64,000 nucleotides of DNA from Nitritalea halalkaliphila LW7 (GTDB lineage: Bacteria > Bacteroidota > Bacteroidia > Cytophagales > Cyclobacteriaceae): contig NZ_AJYA01000021.1 of NCBI RefSeq assembly GCF_000265075.1, forward strand, positions 46,008 through 110,007, in the 5' to 3' direction. Of this stretch, positions 55,732 through 64,000 are shown one piece after another. The notes under the pieces were generated by a model that saw only the letters and a program-made list of their open reading frames with translations, searched no databases and was not told the origin of the DNA. Every line of letters begins with the position of its first letter. The first letter of the stretch is position 1. Made by a program: the position numbers and the translations under genes.

Positions 55732-57272
55732 TGGCGATATTAGGGACATTACTAAAAAAAGGCATTCGTTTACGCGATTCACTGGTGCAGGAGTACACGA
55801 ATCCAGCCGACCTGCAGGCGCGGGAGCTTCAGAAGCTGCTCTTACGGGCGCGAAAGACGGCCTTCGGCCAAAGGTATGCCTTTCTCTCCATCCTAAAAAA
55901 ATTCCGCCAAAACGAGCAGGAGGCCTTGCAGCTTTTTCGCCAGCAGGTACCCATACACGACTACGACAGCCTCTACGCAGGCTGGTGGCAGCGGCAGCAG
56001 GCGGGAGAAAAAAACATTACCTGGCCGGGCCGCACCCGTTATTTTGCGCTCAGCAGTGGCACTTCCGGCGCCAGCTCTAAGTATATCCCCATCACCGGCT
56101 CCATGGTGAAAGCCATCCGCAAGGGCGGCATCCGGCAGATGCTCAGCCTGTCTAAATACGAGCTCCCCGATAGCCTATTCACCAAAGGTATATTAATGCT
56201 GGGGGGGAGCACCGACCTGGACTTTAATGGCACCTATTTTTCTGGCGACCTGAGTGGCATCACGGCCGGCAGGCTGCCCATCTGGTTTCAGCGCTTCTAC
56301 AAGCCCGGAAAAACCATCTCCCGCCAGAAAAACTGGGGAGAAAAGCTGGACCAAATCGTTGAAATGGCGCCCAAATGGGACATCGGCATCATCGTCGGCG
56401 TACCTGCCTGGCTGCAGATTCTGATGGAAAAAATCATCGAGCGCTATGGTCTGAAGCATATCCATGAGATCTGGCCGAACCTACAAATCTTCGTCCATGG
56501 CGGCGTCTCCTTCAGCCCCTACAAGAAAAGTTTCGAAAAGCTCCTCGGCCGCCCCCTCATCTACATGGAAACGTACTTGGCTTCGGAGGGATTTTTGGCC
56601 TTCCAGGCCAAACCTTTCGCCCCAAGCATGCGCCTGCTCTTAAATAATGGCATCTACTACGAATTTATCCCCTTCGACCAGCAGCACTTCGATGCAGACG
56701 GACAGCTCCTCCCCGAAGCAGAAGCCCTCACCCTGCAGGAGGTGGAGCCCGGCAAGCCTTACGCCCTCCTGATTAGCACCTGCGCAGGCGCCTGGCGTTA
56801 CCTGATAGGAGATGTGATCGCTTTCGACCAGGTGAAAGAGGCGGAGATCCGGATCGTGGGCCGCACCAAGCATTTTCTTTCTCTCTGTGGAGAACATCTG
56901 TCCGTGGACAATATGAACCAAGGCATCCGAGCCCTGGAAGAAAAACTGGACCTCCACATCCGCGAATTTACGGTCATTGGCAAGCCGGAAGGCAGTCTAT
57001 TCGCCCACCACTGGTACATCGGAAGCAGCGATGCCGTGGACGAGCAGCAGGTGGCCGAAACCTTAGATGCTGCCCTGAAGGCCTGTAACGACGACTATGC
57101 CGTGGAGCGCGCCCATGCACTAAAGGCCATTTATGTCCGCATCCTCCCTCCCGAAACATTCTATGCCCACATGCGCGCCCAGGGGAAAGAAGGGGGCCAA
57201 AACAAATTCCCCCGCGTCCTAAAAGGAGAGAAAGCCAGCGCCTGGGAGGCATTCATCCAAGAGAACCGTTGA
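55731..57272 (+). CDS. GH3 auxin-responsive promoter family adenylating enzyme
   Basis: 513-residue member of the GH3 family, acyl-adenylate-forming enzymes that in plants conjugate hormones to amino acids; the bacterial substrate is unknown. Landmarks: PIHDYDSLYAGWWQRQ, the phosphate loop FALSSGTSGASSKYIP, IFVHGGVSFSPYKKSF, YMETYLASEGFLAFQ and RIVGRTKHFLSLCGEHLSV. The frame is intact. It overlaps the LysE stop-start by the TGATG arrangement, so translation is coupled to the next gene. Confidence 0.9.
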   Translation: MAILGTLLKKGIRLRDSLVQEYTNPADLQARELQKLLLRARKTAFGQRYAFLSILKKFRQNEQEALQLFRQQVPIHDYDSLYAGWWQRQQAGEKNITWPGRTRYFALSSGTSGASSKYIPITGSMVKAIRKGGIRQMLSLSKYELPDSLFTKGILMLGGSTDLDFNGTYFSGDLSGITAGRLPIWFQRFYKPGKTISRQKNWGEKLDQIVEMAPKWDIGIIVGVPAWLQILMEKIIERYGLKHIHEIWPNLQIFVHGGVSFSPYKKSFEKLLGRPLIYMETYLASEGFLAFQAKPFAPSMRLLLNNGIYYEFIPFDQQHFDADGQLLPEAEALTLQEVEPGKPYALLISTCAGAWRYLIGDVIAFDQVKEAEIRIVGRTKHFLSLCGEHLSVDNMNQGIRALEEKLDLHIREFTVIGKPEGSLFAHHWYIGSSDAVDEQQVAETLDAALKACNDDYAVERAHALKAIYVRILPPETFYAHMRAQGKEGGQNKFPRVLKGEKASAWEAFIQENR

Positions 57273-57913
57273 TGCAGTCCCTACAGGAAGGCCTGCTCAT
57301 GGGGCTCGTGCTCTCCTCCATGATCGGGCCCGTATTCTTCACCCTGATCCAGAGCAGCTTGGAAAGAGGCTTTCGCTATGCAGCCCTCGTGGCCACAGGA
57401 ATCCTCCTTTCCGACATGGCCTATGTGCTGGCCACCTACTGGGGTGTCTCCCGCCTGCAGGAAAACCCTTACCTAGAAGTCGGGCTGGGCTACGGAGGTG
57501 CCCTGGTGCTGCTGGGTTTTGCGCTGAGCGCCTGGTGGAAAAAACAAAGCCCCCGTCCTAATAGCGGCGGCCTGCTGCCCAAAAGCAGTGGTAAAAAAAG
57601 TGCTTTGCTGAAAGGCTTCGGCGTAAACGGCATCAACCCCTTCGTACTGCTTTTTTGGCTCTCCATCGCCGGATTTCTGCACCTAAAAGACAAGAGCCCC
57701 TGGGACACCACCGCCTATTACGGAGGCATCTTGGGCACCGTTTTTAGCATCGACCTGCTGAAAGCCTATGCCGCTAAACAGCTCAGCCCCTTTCTGAACG
57801 ATCGACGCATGTACCTGCTGAATAAGGCCGTAGCCATCGGGATGCTGGGCTTTGCGCTACGCCTGTTTTGGTTCGCTTATCAGAAACAGCTGCTGCTGGG
57901 GACTACGCCCTGA
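57272..57913 (+). CDS. LysE-family membrane translocator
   Basis: Inner-membrane protein with six hydrophobic segments, of the LysE/RhtB amino-acid exporter superfamily. The start MQSLQEGLLMGLVLSSMIGP and the motif GPVFFTLIQSSLERGFRYA are characteristic; later GINPFVLLFWLSIAG also fits. The substrate is unknown. Length 213 residues, frame intact. Its ATG overlaps the GH3 stop, so the two are translationally coupled. A palindrome-like CGCCC-TGA-CGGGC spans the stop codon. Confidence 0.87.
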   Translation: MQSLQEGLLMGLVLSSMIGPVFFTLIQSSLERGFRYAALVATGILLSDMAYVLATYWGVSRLQENPYLEVGLGYGGALVLLGFALSAWWKKQSPRPNSGGLLPKSSGKKSALLKGFGVNGINPFVLLFWLSIAGFLHLKDKSPWDTTAYYGGILGTVFSIDLLKAYAAKQLSPFLNDRRMYLLNKAVAIGMLGFALRLFWFAYQKQLLLGTTP

Positions 57914-57982
57914 CGGGCAAAAGGATAGGCTTAGCCCTACCTGCTGTCCCAACAATTCCACCCCCTGGCGCGTTAGGAGCTC

Positions 57983-58606
57983 ATGCACAACACACGCTCT
58001 ACCCCCTCCTATGGCATAGCCTTTTGCTGGCCTGCCTCCTCTTTTTCGGCAGCCTGCCCCTCTGCTTGGCCCAGTCGCCTGAACAGGCAGACCAAATCCA
58101 AGCGATCGACCTGAAAAGACAGCGCTACAACAAACAAGGCATGCTCATTCTGGGCAGCTGGGCGATCGGTAACATGGCCTGGGGCGCCAGTCAGCTCGGA
58201 AGCAGCAGCGGTAGAGTACGGGGCTTTCATGAAATGAATATCGGTTGGAATGCCGTCAACTTGGCCATCGCAGGTGTCGGCTATTACAGTGCCAGCCGAG
58301 CGGTAGAGGGCGGCAGTCTGCTGCTTTCCCTTCAGGAACAGCATAGCATCGAAAAAGTACTCTTGGTAAATGCCGCCCTGGATGTAGGCTACATGGTAGG
58401 AGGGCTTTACCTGATCGAGCGGGGCCAGCGGCGGGATCAGCCCCGTCTCCATGGCTGGGGCAGTCGGTCGTACTGCAGGGTGCCTTCCTGTTTAGCTTTG
58501 ACCTTATCAAGTATTTCTTTCACCGTGCAAACACCCAAGCCTCTATCCGCTCCTCGAAAAGGTGCAAGTGGGCGGCGGACAAGTGGGCCTCCTTTGGGAA
58601 TTTTAG
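57983..58606 (+). CDS. DUF6992 protein, three frame breaks
   Basis: Bacteroidota-specific exported or membrane protein of unknown function. The start is ATG 57983 with AGGAG five nt upstream; one restored C (about 58002-58006) gives MHNTRSTPLLWHSLLLACLL, a signal peptide, then IDLKRQRYNKQGMLILGSWA, GFHEMNIGWNAVNLAIAGVG and EEQHSIEKVLLVNA-like (QEQHSIEKVLLVNAALDVGY), the family core. Two more one-base gaps (about 58454-58460 and 58538-58542) are needed to reach QSVVLQGAFLFSFDLIKYFF and LYPLLEKVQVGGGQVGLLWE, with the stop at 58604-58606. Restored length is 208 residues. Confidence 0.75.
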
Positions 58607-58647
58607 AAGATAGCTTAGGCAAGAAATTTAAATGAAAGGGCTAAACA

Positions 58648-58678
58648 AAAATGGGCCACCCGATCGGAGGCCCATTTT
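58648..58678. terminator. Bidirectional terminator after DUF6992
   Basis: Stem AAAATGGGCC / GGCCCATTTT with an 11-nt loop between converging genes. Confidence 0.78.
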
Positions 58679-58702
58679 GTATGTCGAAAAAAGAAAGTTT
58701 CC

Positions 58703-59089
58703 TTATCGGGTCATCACATTCGTGATAATGGCGATACGCTCGATCGGCTCAGAAGCATTCGAATAGATGCGCACTGTTGCCTTTTGCGCCCCGCGCTTAC
58801 CTGTAGAATCGAAAACCACCTTCATTTCGCCTGACTTCCCCGGCATAATCGGCTCTTTCGGCCATTCCGGTGTGGTACAGCCACAAGAGGCCGCTACATT
58901 AGAAATCACCAGCGGCTGCTTGCCCGTATTTTCAAATGTAAAGACATGGGTCACTTTTTCCCCATGCTTGATGTCCCCGTAATCCACCTCTTTTTCTTTA
59001 AAGGTAATCACGGCACCATCGGCCTGTGCATGCGCCTCCGCTAAAAGCATGAAGAGCGCTGCGAGTGAAAATAAAAGATACTTTTTCAT
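58703..59089 (-). CDS. DUF1573 exported protein
   Basis: 128-residue protein with a signal peptide (MKKYLLFSLAALFMLLAEAH) and one Ig-like DUF1573 domain: KEVDYGDIKHGEKVTHVFTF, VAASCGCTTPEWPKEPIMPG, VVFDSTGKRGAQKATVRI. The CGC motif in SCGCTTP is typical. It is usually periplasmic or surface-exposed; function unknown. The frame is intact. It converges with DUF6992. Confidence 0.9.
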   Translation of the reverse strand: MKKYLLFSLAALFMLLAEAHAQADGAVITFKEKEVDYGDIKHGEKVTHVFTFENTGKQPLVISNVAASCGCTTPEWPKEPIMPGKSGEMKVVFDSTGKRGAQKATVRIYSNASEPIERIAIITNVMTR

Positions 59090-59178
59090 GATAGTATGTA
59101 TGTGGGTATTTAAATGATGCGAATAAATTCAAACAAGATAACGAGGTGCTCCGCCAATAAGTTTCCACGCCGCTCGGT

Positions 59179-60641
59179 CTAATCCTCAGAAGGGGCGCTG
59201 CCGCCAAAGAATTCGGGCTTGAAATTCACGAAATACAGCTCTTTTCTCGCCCGCGTGATGGCCGTGTACAGCCAGCGGATAAACTCCCGGTCCACCCCCG
59301 TCTCGGGAAGGTAGCCCTGATCCACGAAAACGGCATCCCACTGCCCCCCCTGTGCCTTATGGCATGTAAGCGTGTAGGCGAATTTCACCTGAAGCGCATT
59401 CAGGTAGGGATCCTTACGGATCAAATCCCGGCGCTCCACCTTCGAGGCTACATCCCTATAGTCTTCGGCCACAGCCTTATACAAGGCACGATAAGCCTCA
59501 GGCTCCAGACTGGGCGCATGACTGGCCAGCACATCGAGCAGGACTTTCGCCTCGAAATAGGGCTCTTCAGGATAGTCTACCAGCCGAAGTTCTAATGTAG
59601 CAAAGCGCAGGCCATACTGTGTTTCAAAACCACGGATTTTCATCACCTCCACGAAGTCCCCATTCGCCAGAAAATTCACCTGCTCGGAGTCGGCCATGTA
59701 CACGTAATTGTTTTTCACGATCATCAGGTAATCGCCCGCTTCGATTTCCTCTTCGAAGAAGTGAATGACACGGCGGATGTAGCCATTGTATTGTACGGCG
59801 GCACGGTTCGAGCGCGTGATGATGATGCTCTGTTCCACGCCGTACTTTTCATAGGCATAGCGCAGGCCGTCTTCTAGTCGCTGCCCTGTCATGCGAAAAC
59901 AGTCCGCAAAGCCCTTGGTCACAAAACGTACTTCGGGCGTGGGCAGAAATAAAAGCTGGCGCAGCGCCGTGGCATTCCACAAGATCCCAGAAGCCTCTGC
60001 TGCCGCTTTACTTCGGTCAGCAGCACCTCTTCCACTGGCAGTCGGTAGTGCCTACGTAAATAGTCGGCATCCAGCCCCGGACTTTCCGTGCTTCCTACAG
60101 GAGGGAGCTGCGCAGTGTCTCCCACGAAAAGCAGTTGGTTCCCCTCCCCGTCCTGCACAAACTCGATCAAGTCGCGGAGAAGATTGCCCGCAGCGGCAGT
60201 CAGTTGATCCCCGAGCATGGAGGCCTCATCGACGATAAAGAGGGTATTTTTATAATAATTTCGCTGCAGCAGAAAAAAACCTTCTCCAGGGGTATTTTCC
60301 TCCACAGGGCGGTAGATGATTTTATGAATGGTAAATGCGGTCCTCCCGCTGTAGTTGCCCATCACCTTCGCAGCCCTTCCGGTAGGTGCCAGCAGCAAGG
60401 CCCGCATGTTGATTTTCGGTAGCACGCGCACGAGCGCCGCCAGGACGCTGGTCTTTCCGGTTCCGGCGAAACCCTTTAGGATAAAGAGTGCAAAGGAGCT
60501 TTTGCGCAGCGCCGCACCTTCTAAAAAAGCCGCTATCTGACGGAAGAAGTCTTCCTGCCCCGCCGTGGGCGCAAAAGGAAACTGCCGAAGCAGATGGGGG
60601 AGAAGTGCAACTTTTACCGGGTTCCGAGGGTTTTCCTCCAT
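59179..60641 (-). CDS. RecD-like superfamily I DNA helicase, frame break
   Basis: ATP-dependent 5'-3' DNA helicase of the RecD2/PIF1-like group. Motifs: Walker A GFAGTGKTSVLAALV, APTGRAAKVMG, Walker B FIVDEASML, Gln motif GDTAQLPPVGS, and the UvrD C-terminal type FAYTLTCHKAQGGQWDAVFV with YTAITRARKELYFVN. The frame breaks at about 59999-60003; KRQQRLLGSC should be KRQAEASGILWNATALRQ, one base lost. Restored length is 487 residues. Short single-helicase proteins like this are common in Bacteroidota; a role in replication or repair is inferred. Confidence 0.9.
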
Positions 60642-60676
60642 GAAAAGGGAAAATTTTTAGGGCGATTCAACAAAGG

Positions 60677-61168
60677 ATGTCAAATATACAGAATGAAATC
60701 GATAAGACCTTCGGGCATCGGCTGCGTACACGCGTAAATGGGGTTCTAATCGAGGAAGGTAAGGTACTCCTGCTCTGTCATCGGATGGGGCCGGAGCGGC
60801 TGTTTTGGAATGTGCCAGGCGGAGGGATGGAGTTCGGAAGCAGTGCCCGGGAGAATCTACGGCGGGAATTTCGGGAGGAAACAGGCCTAGAGGTACGTGT
60901 GGGCGCATTTTTAGGGGTGCACGAGTATCTGGAGCCTCCTTTACATGCCGTAGAGCTATTTTTTCAGGTGGAGCGTGTGGCAGGGGAGCCCATGCTGGGC
61001 AAAGACCCTGAAATGCCTGAAAACAAGCAATTACTGGAAGAATTACGGTTTATGGACGCCAAAAACATCGCTGCTTTACCTCAGGACGCCGTACATCAGC
61101 TATTTTGGGGAATAAAAACGGTCAATGACGTGCTAAAATGGAAAGGTTATTTTAAATTTGAAAAATAA
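60677..61168 (+). CDS. NUDIX hydrolase
   Basis: 163-residue NUDIX protein. The NUDIX box is GGGMEFGSSARENLRREFRE followed by ETGLEV, fitting G-x5-E-x7-R-E-x-x-E-E-x-G. Substrate (an NDP linked to another moiety) is unknown. Start ATG 60677; the divergent helicase start is 35 nt away. The frame is intact. Confidence 0.9.
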   Translation: MSNIQNEIDKTFGHRLRTRVNGVLIEEGKVLLLCHRMGPERLFWNVPGGGMEFGSSARENLRREFREETGLEVRVGAFLGVHEYLEPPLHAVELFFQVERVAGEPMLGKDPEMPENKQLLEELRFMDAKNIAALPQDAVHQLFWGIKTVNDVLKWKGYFKFEK

Positions 61169-61231
61169 TACCTAAAATAGCATCCTGTTAGAAACCATCA
61201 ACCTTTGTTTACCTCATAAATTTAATTTGAA

Positions 61232-61813
61232 ATGAACGTAACACGTATTGTATCCCTTGTAGCACTGCTGATTTCCTTTGGATTAGGATATCTTCTATAC
61301 AAGTCTGTGGATGACGTAATGCAAGAAGAGAAGCGTATCGCAAGTACAGAGGCCCGCATCATCGAAAAACTTCAGATGCTTCGCGATGCTCAAGTGGCGT
61401 ATTATGCTACCAATAATGAGTACGCAGACAACTGGGAAGACCTGCGCGCATTCATCGAGTCAGGTGAAATTTGGTTGGTACAGCGCATCGAAGAAACGAA
61501 ACTACTGGAATACGGAAAAGAAGAGACGACGGTAACGTTCGACACCTTAGGGTCTGTGAAAGTAATCGACTCCTTATTTAATGAGCGTCGTTACCCGAAC
61601 TTTAACTTAGAAGCGCTAAATGTAGTGCCAGGTTCCGGTGGCCAGACTTTCGAGTTTTTCGCTGATAAAATCGAAAGAAGTAACCGCGAGATCGGGGTAT
61701 TTGAGATCCGTGATCCAGATCCAGTGAACCCGAAAAGAAGAGCGAATAACAAAGAAAATGCCTTGCGCGTAGGTTCACGCACAGACACTTCTACATCAGG
61801 AAACTGGGAATAA
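61232..61813 (+). CDS. Single-pass membrane protein of unknown function
   Basis: 193 residues with one N-terminal transmembrane segment (IVSLVALLISFGLGYLLYKS) followed by a coiled-coil-like stretch (EEKRIASTEARIIEKLQMLR) and QVAYYATNNEYADNWEDLRA, a pattern resembling type II secretion pseudopilin-like proteins of Bacteroidota; no pilin cleavage motif is present. The tail is basic and Asn/Arg-rich. It is the first gene of a conserved cluster with DUF3822, coaD and pyrE. Function unknown. Confidence 0.72.
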   Translation: MNVTRIVSLVALLISFGLGYLLYKSVDDVMQEEKRIASTEARIIEKLQMLRDAQVAYYATNNEYADNWEDLRAFIESGEIWLVQRIEETKLLEYGKEETTVTFDTLGSVKVIDSLFNERRYPNFNLEALNVVPGSGGQTFEFFADKIERSNREIGVFEIRDPDPVNPKRRANNKENALRVGSRTDTSTSGNWE

Positions 61814-61828
61814 GCTTAACGCCAAGAC

Positions 61829-62655
61829 GTGAAGAAATTATTTCAATCGTATAATCGTGACGAACGGGAAAACATAGCGTTTTCCGTTTGCATTTAGTAC
61901 TGTTTCCACAGGAGGCACTTGTGCTGTACTTTACGGCACAGGGACTGGTATGTGGGATCGAAAAGTACGCATTTACAGAGCAAGCGGCTTTTATTAGGGA
62001 CTTTTCGGCGAGCTTCCCCGACCATGATAAGCTACGGCTACGTATTTTTTACCACGGCGCCGACTTTACGCTGGTGCCTGCCCACTTAGCGGGAGAAGAG
62101 GGAAATAAAACGTTCCTGGAAGCCACCTGCGGCCCTCAGGAAAATCATGTGCTGCGCTCCGATCGGGTCTCCTCCTGGTCGCTCCAACTCCTATACAGCT
62201 TGCCACAAGAGCTGCTAGCGGCGCTTCCCAAGCACTGGGATGTGGAATTTTGGCATGGTGCCTTCACCGGCCTTCAATATACTGGCGAAGAAAAGCGCAA
62301 AATGCTAAAAGAGGAGCTCGTACTGATCAGCTATCCGGGATTCATGTACATCGCAGCCTTAGGGAATCAGCGACTCTTAAGCTTTAATCGCTATGAAATT
62401 AACAGTTGGACAGAGATCACCCAGTATGCTTTAGGCGTAGCAGAGCATTTGAACTTCGACCGCTTTATGTGCCGCTGCTCCTTCATCGGCAACAGGCAGG
62501 CGCTGAGCATCGATCAAAACTGGGGGGCTCAGTATTTTAAAAATTTCATCATTGACCCGATTAAGCCTAGTCTTCGCTTGCATCCCGACTTGCAGCTGGA
62601 CATGCTCATGCTTCCACTCGAAGGCTTATCGAACACTAAACCCAAAAAACCATGA
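61829..62655 (+). CDS. DUF3822 family protein, GTG start, frame break
   Basis: DUF3822 proteins occur in Bacteroidota next to coaD; they have an actin/ASKHA-like pattern but no proven function. From GTG 61829 the product begins VKKLFQSYNRDERENIAFSV and, after one restored T at 61892-61895, CILVLFPQEALVLYFTAQGL. The later part has YTGEEKRKMLKEELVLISYP and FDRFMCRCSFIGNRQALSID. Restored length is 275 residues. It overlaps the coaD start by 4 nt (ATGA), so they are cotranscribed. Confidence 0.8.
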
Positions 62656-63106
62656 AGAAGATAGCTATATTTCCGGGATCTTTTGACCCCTTTACTATGG
62701 GCCACCATGACATCGTCTTGCGCAGCCTCCATTTATTCGATGAGGTGATCATCGGCATCGGCTATAACTCAGCGAAAAAAAATAGGTACTTCGATGTAGA
62801 ACTAATGGTAGAAAAGATTTCCAGTGTGTACGAAGAAAATCCACGTGTTCGCGTCATCGTCTATAACGAGCTCACCTCTACCTTAGCGAAAAGTGAGGGC
62901 GCCGCTTTATCATTCGGGGCCTGCGGAATACCACCGATTTCGAGTACGAAAATACGATCAGTCAGATGAATCGCTACCTAAACGAAGACCTGGAAACTGT
63001 CTTTCTCATCACTTCGCCGACCTATTCTCCGATCAGCTCCACGATCATCCGGGAGGTGCATCGCTATGGAGGAAATGTAAAGGACTACTTGCCCTACAGC
63101 CTGTAG
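62652..63106 (+). CDS. coaD: Phosphopantetheine adenylyltransferase CoaD, frame break
   Basis: CoaD transfers AMP to 4'-phosphopantetheine, the penultimate step of coenzyme A synthesis. It starts MKKIAIFPGSFDPFTMGHHD with the (T/H)xGH nucleotidyltransferase motif. The frame breaks at about 62905-62908, where one T is missing: GAAFIIRGLRNTTDFEYENT follows, then the ISSTIIRE motif (PISSTIIREVHRYGG). Restored length is 151 residues, typical. As an essential gene it supports the sequence-error explanation. It lies between DUF3822 and a converging NUDIX gene. Confidence 0.94.
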
Positions 63107-63142
63107 GAAGAAGGAAAAGAAGAAAGCCTCCCGACACGTTTT

Positions 63143-63827
63143 TTAGCGGGCAGCCTCCTGTTCCTTTTTTCAGATACATCTGGTAGAGATAACGCATGGA
63201 AGGGTACGAATTAATGAGTGCCAGCTTCGCCTCTTCATGATTCTTCCATGCGATGTCGTGGATCCCCTCCTCTTTCTGTGGGGCCATCTCCCGATCATCT
63301 ATGCATTCCATCTCGAACCAATACGTCTTTTTCAGAATATTTTTTCGGTTTTGGGTGTAGGTGTGCCAGGTTTTCAGTACCAATGGCCCTGCTTTTACCC
63401 GCACAGCACATTCCTCCTCCACCTCACGTACAGCGCACTGCACGGGGCGCTCTCCTTTTTCGAATTTGCCTTTCGGCAAGTCCCACTTCCCTAGCCGATG
63501 GATGAAAAGGAGTTGCTCCCCTTTGCGGACGAGTCCGCCAGCCGCCTCGATGGTTAAAAAGCGGCTTTTTACAAATTTCTTCAGCGCGTCCTTATCCGTC
63601 CACACTAGCGTGAGCGTATCCAACTTATTCAGTCTACGCGTCCTTAGGCGCTGCAGCAGCGAGATGATGCAGGTCTGTGAAGGGTGCAAAATCAGCACAT
63701 CGTCCTCCAGTTTCACTTGATCCACCGTCAGGTTTTCTCCCTCATACACGTGATCGAAGCGCTCGCGCTGTTCCACATCCCGTACTGCCAGCAGATCCAG
63801 CGGCTTATCATTTACAAAAATTCGCAT
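63143..63827 (-). CDS. NUDIX hydrolase, probable one-base insertion at the 3' end
   Basis: From ATG 63827 the protein starts MRIFVNDKPLDLLAVRD; a long N-terminal region precedes the NUDIX box GKFEKGERPVQCAVREVEEE followed by CAV. The frame runs on through the coaD end to 63045, adding an unlikely 40-residue tail. If one A is removed from the A-run at 63165-63170 the protein ends YLYQMYLKKEQEAAR with a stop at 63143. I prefer this because it leaves the convergent genes separate and is followed by a hairpin with a T-rich tail. Substrate unknown; in Bacteroidota it is commonly next to coaD and pyrE. Confidence 0.8.
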
Positions 63828-63832
63828 AGTCG

Positions 63833-63840
63833 CAAAGGTA
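63833..63840 (-). promoter_or_regulatory. Putative -7 box (TACCTTTG) for the NUDIX gene
   Basis: TACCTTTG on the minus strand, 6 nt before the ATG. A TTTG at about -33 is offset (17-nt spacing). If used, the leader would be very short. Confidence 0.4.
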
Positions 63841-63897
63841 ATCCTTTCAAAAATGCACAAAAAAAACAGGCACACCAATTTCCAATGGATAAAATGT

Positions 63898-63905
63898 TAA
63901 TTTTG
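63898..63905 (+). promoter_or_regulatory. Putative -7 box (TAATTTTG) just before pyrE
   Basis: TAATTTTG ends 4 nt before the pyrE ATG. A transcript starting at the usual distance would begin at or inside the codon region, implying a leaderless mRNA; no -33 element is seen. Confidence 0.3.
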
Positions 63906-63909
63906 AGTC

Positions 63910-64000
63910 ATGAAAATTTTAGACAGAGAAGTAGCCTCTCGGGTAGCTGGGGCACTTTTATCCATCGAAGCCATACGTTTACAGCCGAAAAATCCTTTCA
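63910..64000 (+). CDS. pyrE: Orotate phosphoribosyltransferase, N-terminal part
   Basis: PyrE joins orotate to PRPP in pyrimidine synthesis. Only 30 codons are in the window: MKILDREVASRVAGALLSIE and then AIRLQPKNPF, which fits the Bacteroidota PyrE N-terminus (alpha helix, then the K-x-P-x-N-P-F segment before the substrate hood). Position after coaD and a NUDIX gene matches the usual gene order. The gene runs off the right edge. Confidence 0.8.
   Translation, partial: MKILDREVASRVAGALLSIEAIRLQPKNPF

Noticed and set aside
63045..63142. 40-residue C-terminal extension of the NUDIX protein overlapping coaD
   Set aside because: An A-run error explains it; a one-base correction gives a normal end at 63143.
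2776..63143. Calling the split genes pseudogenes
   Set aside because: Essential genes are affected equally, both halves keep conserved residues, and no nonsense or missense decay accompanies the breaks.
1..64000. Programmed ribosomal frameshifting as explanation for the split genes
   Set aside because: Breaks occur in many unrelated genes at different kinds of sites without slippery heptamers plus structure, and mostly need a base added; error is simpler.
1..64000. CRISPR arrays, IS elements, prophage, toxin-antitoxin or restriction genes
   Set aside because: No spaced direct repeats, transposase, integrase, phage or defence-family proteins could be recognised on either strand.

Overview
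The window is a chromosomal segment of a Bacteroidota bacterium, most likely a Cytophagales-type lineage (placement below phylum is a guess). Support comes from promoters of the TTTG / TAnnTTTG type, many Bacteroidota-restricted families (DUF3822, DUF3109, DUF6992, DUF1015, the 59-residue histone H1-like protein, a fused alpha-ketoacid dehydrogenase E1, a sortilin-like beta-propeller protein), TonB-dependent receptors with an N-terminal carboxypeptidase-D-like domain, many Bacteroidota-style lipoproteins, and familiar gene orders (rsmA divergent from pdxA; DUF177-rpmF-fabH-efp-accB-accC; DUF3822-coaD-NUDIX-pyrE). I see no tRNA, rRNA operon, insertion sequence, prophage or CRISPR array. One structured RNA, RNase P RNA, is clear.

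Layout. 1-9.7 kb: greA (partial), a 2-hydroxyacid dehydrogenase, mgtE and rsmA on the minus strand, then pdxA, DUF177, rpmF, fabH, efp, accB and accC on the plus strand (vitamin B6, ribosome, fatty-acid initiation). 9.8-16.4 kb: a minus-strand tripartite RND efflux operon (TolC, pump, adaptor) behind an AraC-type regulator. 16.5-24.3 kb: exported proteins (tandem-VOC lipoprotein, degenerate retropepsin-like lipoprotein, sortilin-like protein, M1 metallopeptidase). 24.4-37.6 kb: histone-like protein, alpha-oxoamine synthase, a second biotin carboxylase, DUF1015, maf, an adaptor/TolC pair, serine dehydratase beta domain, class IV aminotransferase, lipoprotein, GT-C mannosyltransferase, DUF3109 and a copper-type cupredoxin lipoprotein. 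38-43.4 kb: two near-identical FecA-like receptors, each behind the same promoter bracketed by paired palindromes. 43.6-51.4 kb: rnpB, a response regulator with AAA+ domain, small lipoproteins, a LuxE-type enzyme, fused E1 and alanine dehydrogenase. 51.4-64 kb: cell-wall hydrolases (SGNH, S66, PBP4), DUF423, YggS, GH3, LysE, DUF6992, DUF1573, RecD-like helicase, two NUDIX proteins, DUF3822, coaD and the start of pyrE.

The dominant anomaly is technical. I infer 33 single-base frame breaks in 26 genes, mostly one-base losses in or next to short homopolymers. They hit indispensable genes (rsmA, rpmF, fabH, accC, coaD) and in every case the downstream frame continues the same protein family to its normal end. 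I therefore annotate these as single genes spanning the break and regard the breaks as consensus errors, not pseudogenes. Coordinates of such genes run from the inferred start to the inferred stop, so their length is not a multiple of three.

The most interesting biological signals are a dispersed family of about 20-nt palindromes with constant TTTG/CAAA ends and covarying GC stems, the paired 23-bp operator-like palindromes at both receptor genes, and a cryptic short reading frame between hairpins next to the degenerate aspartyl-protease-like lipoprotein.
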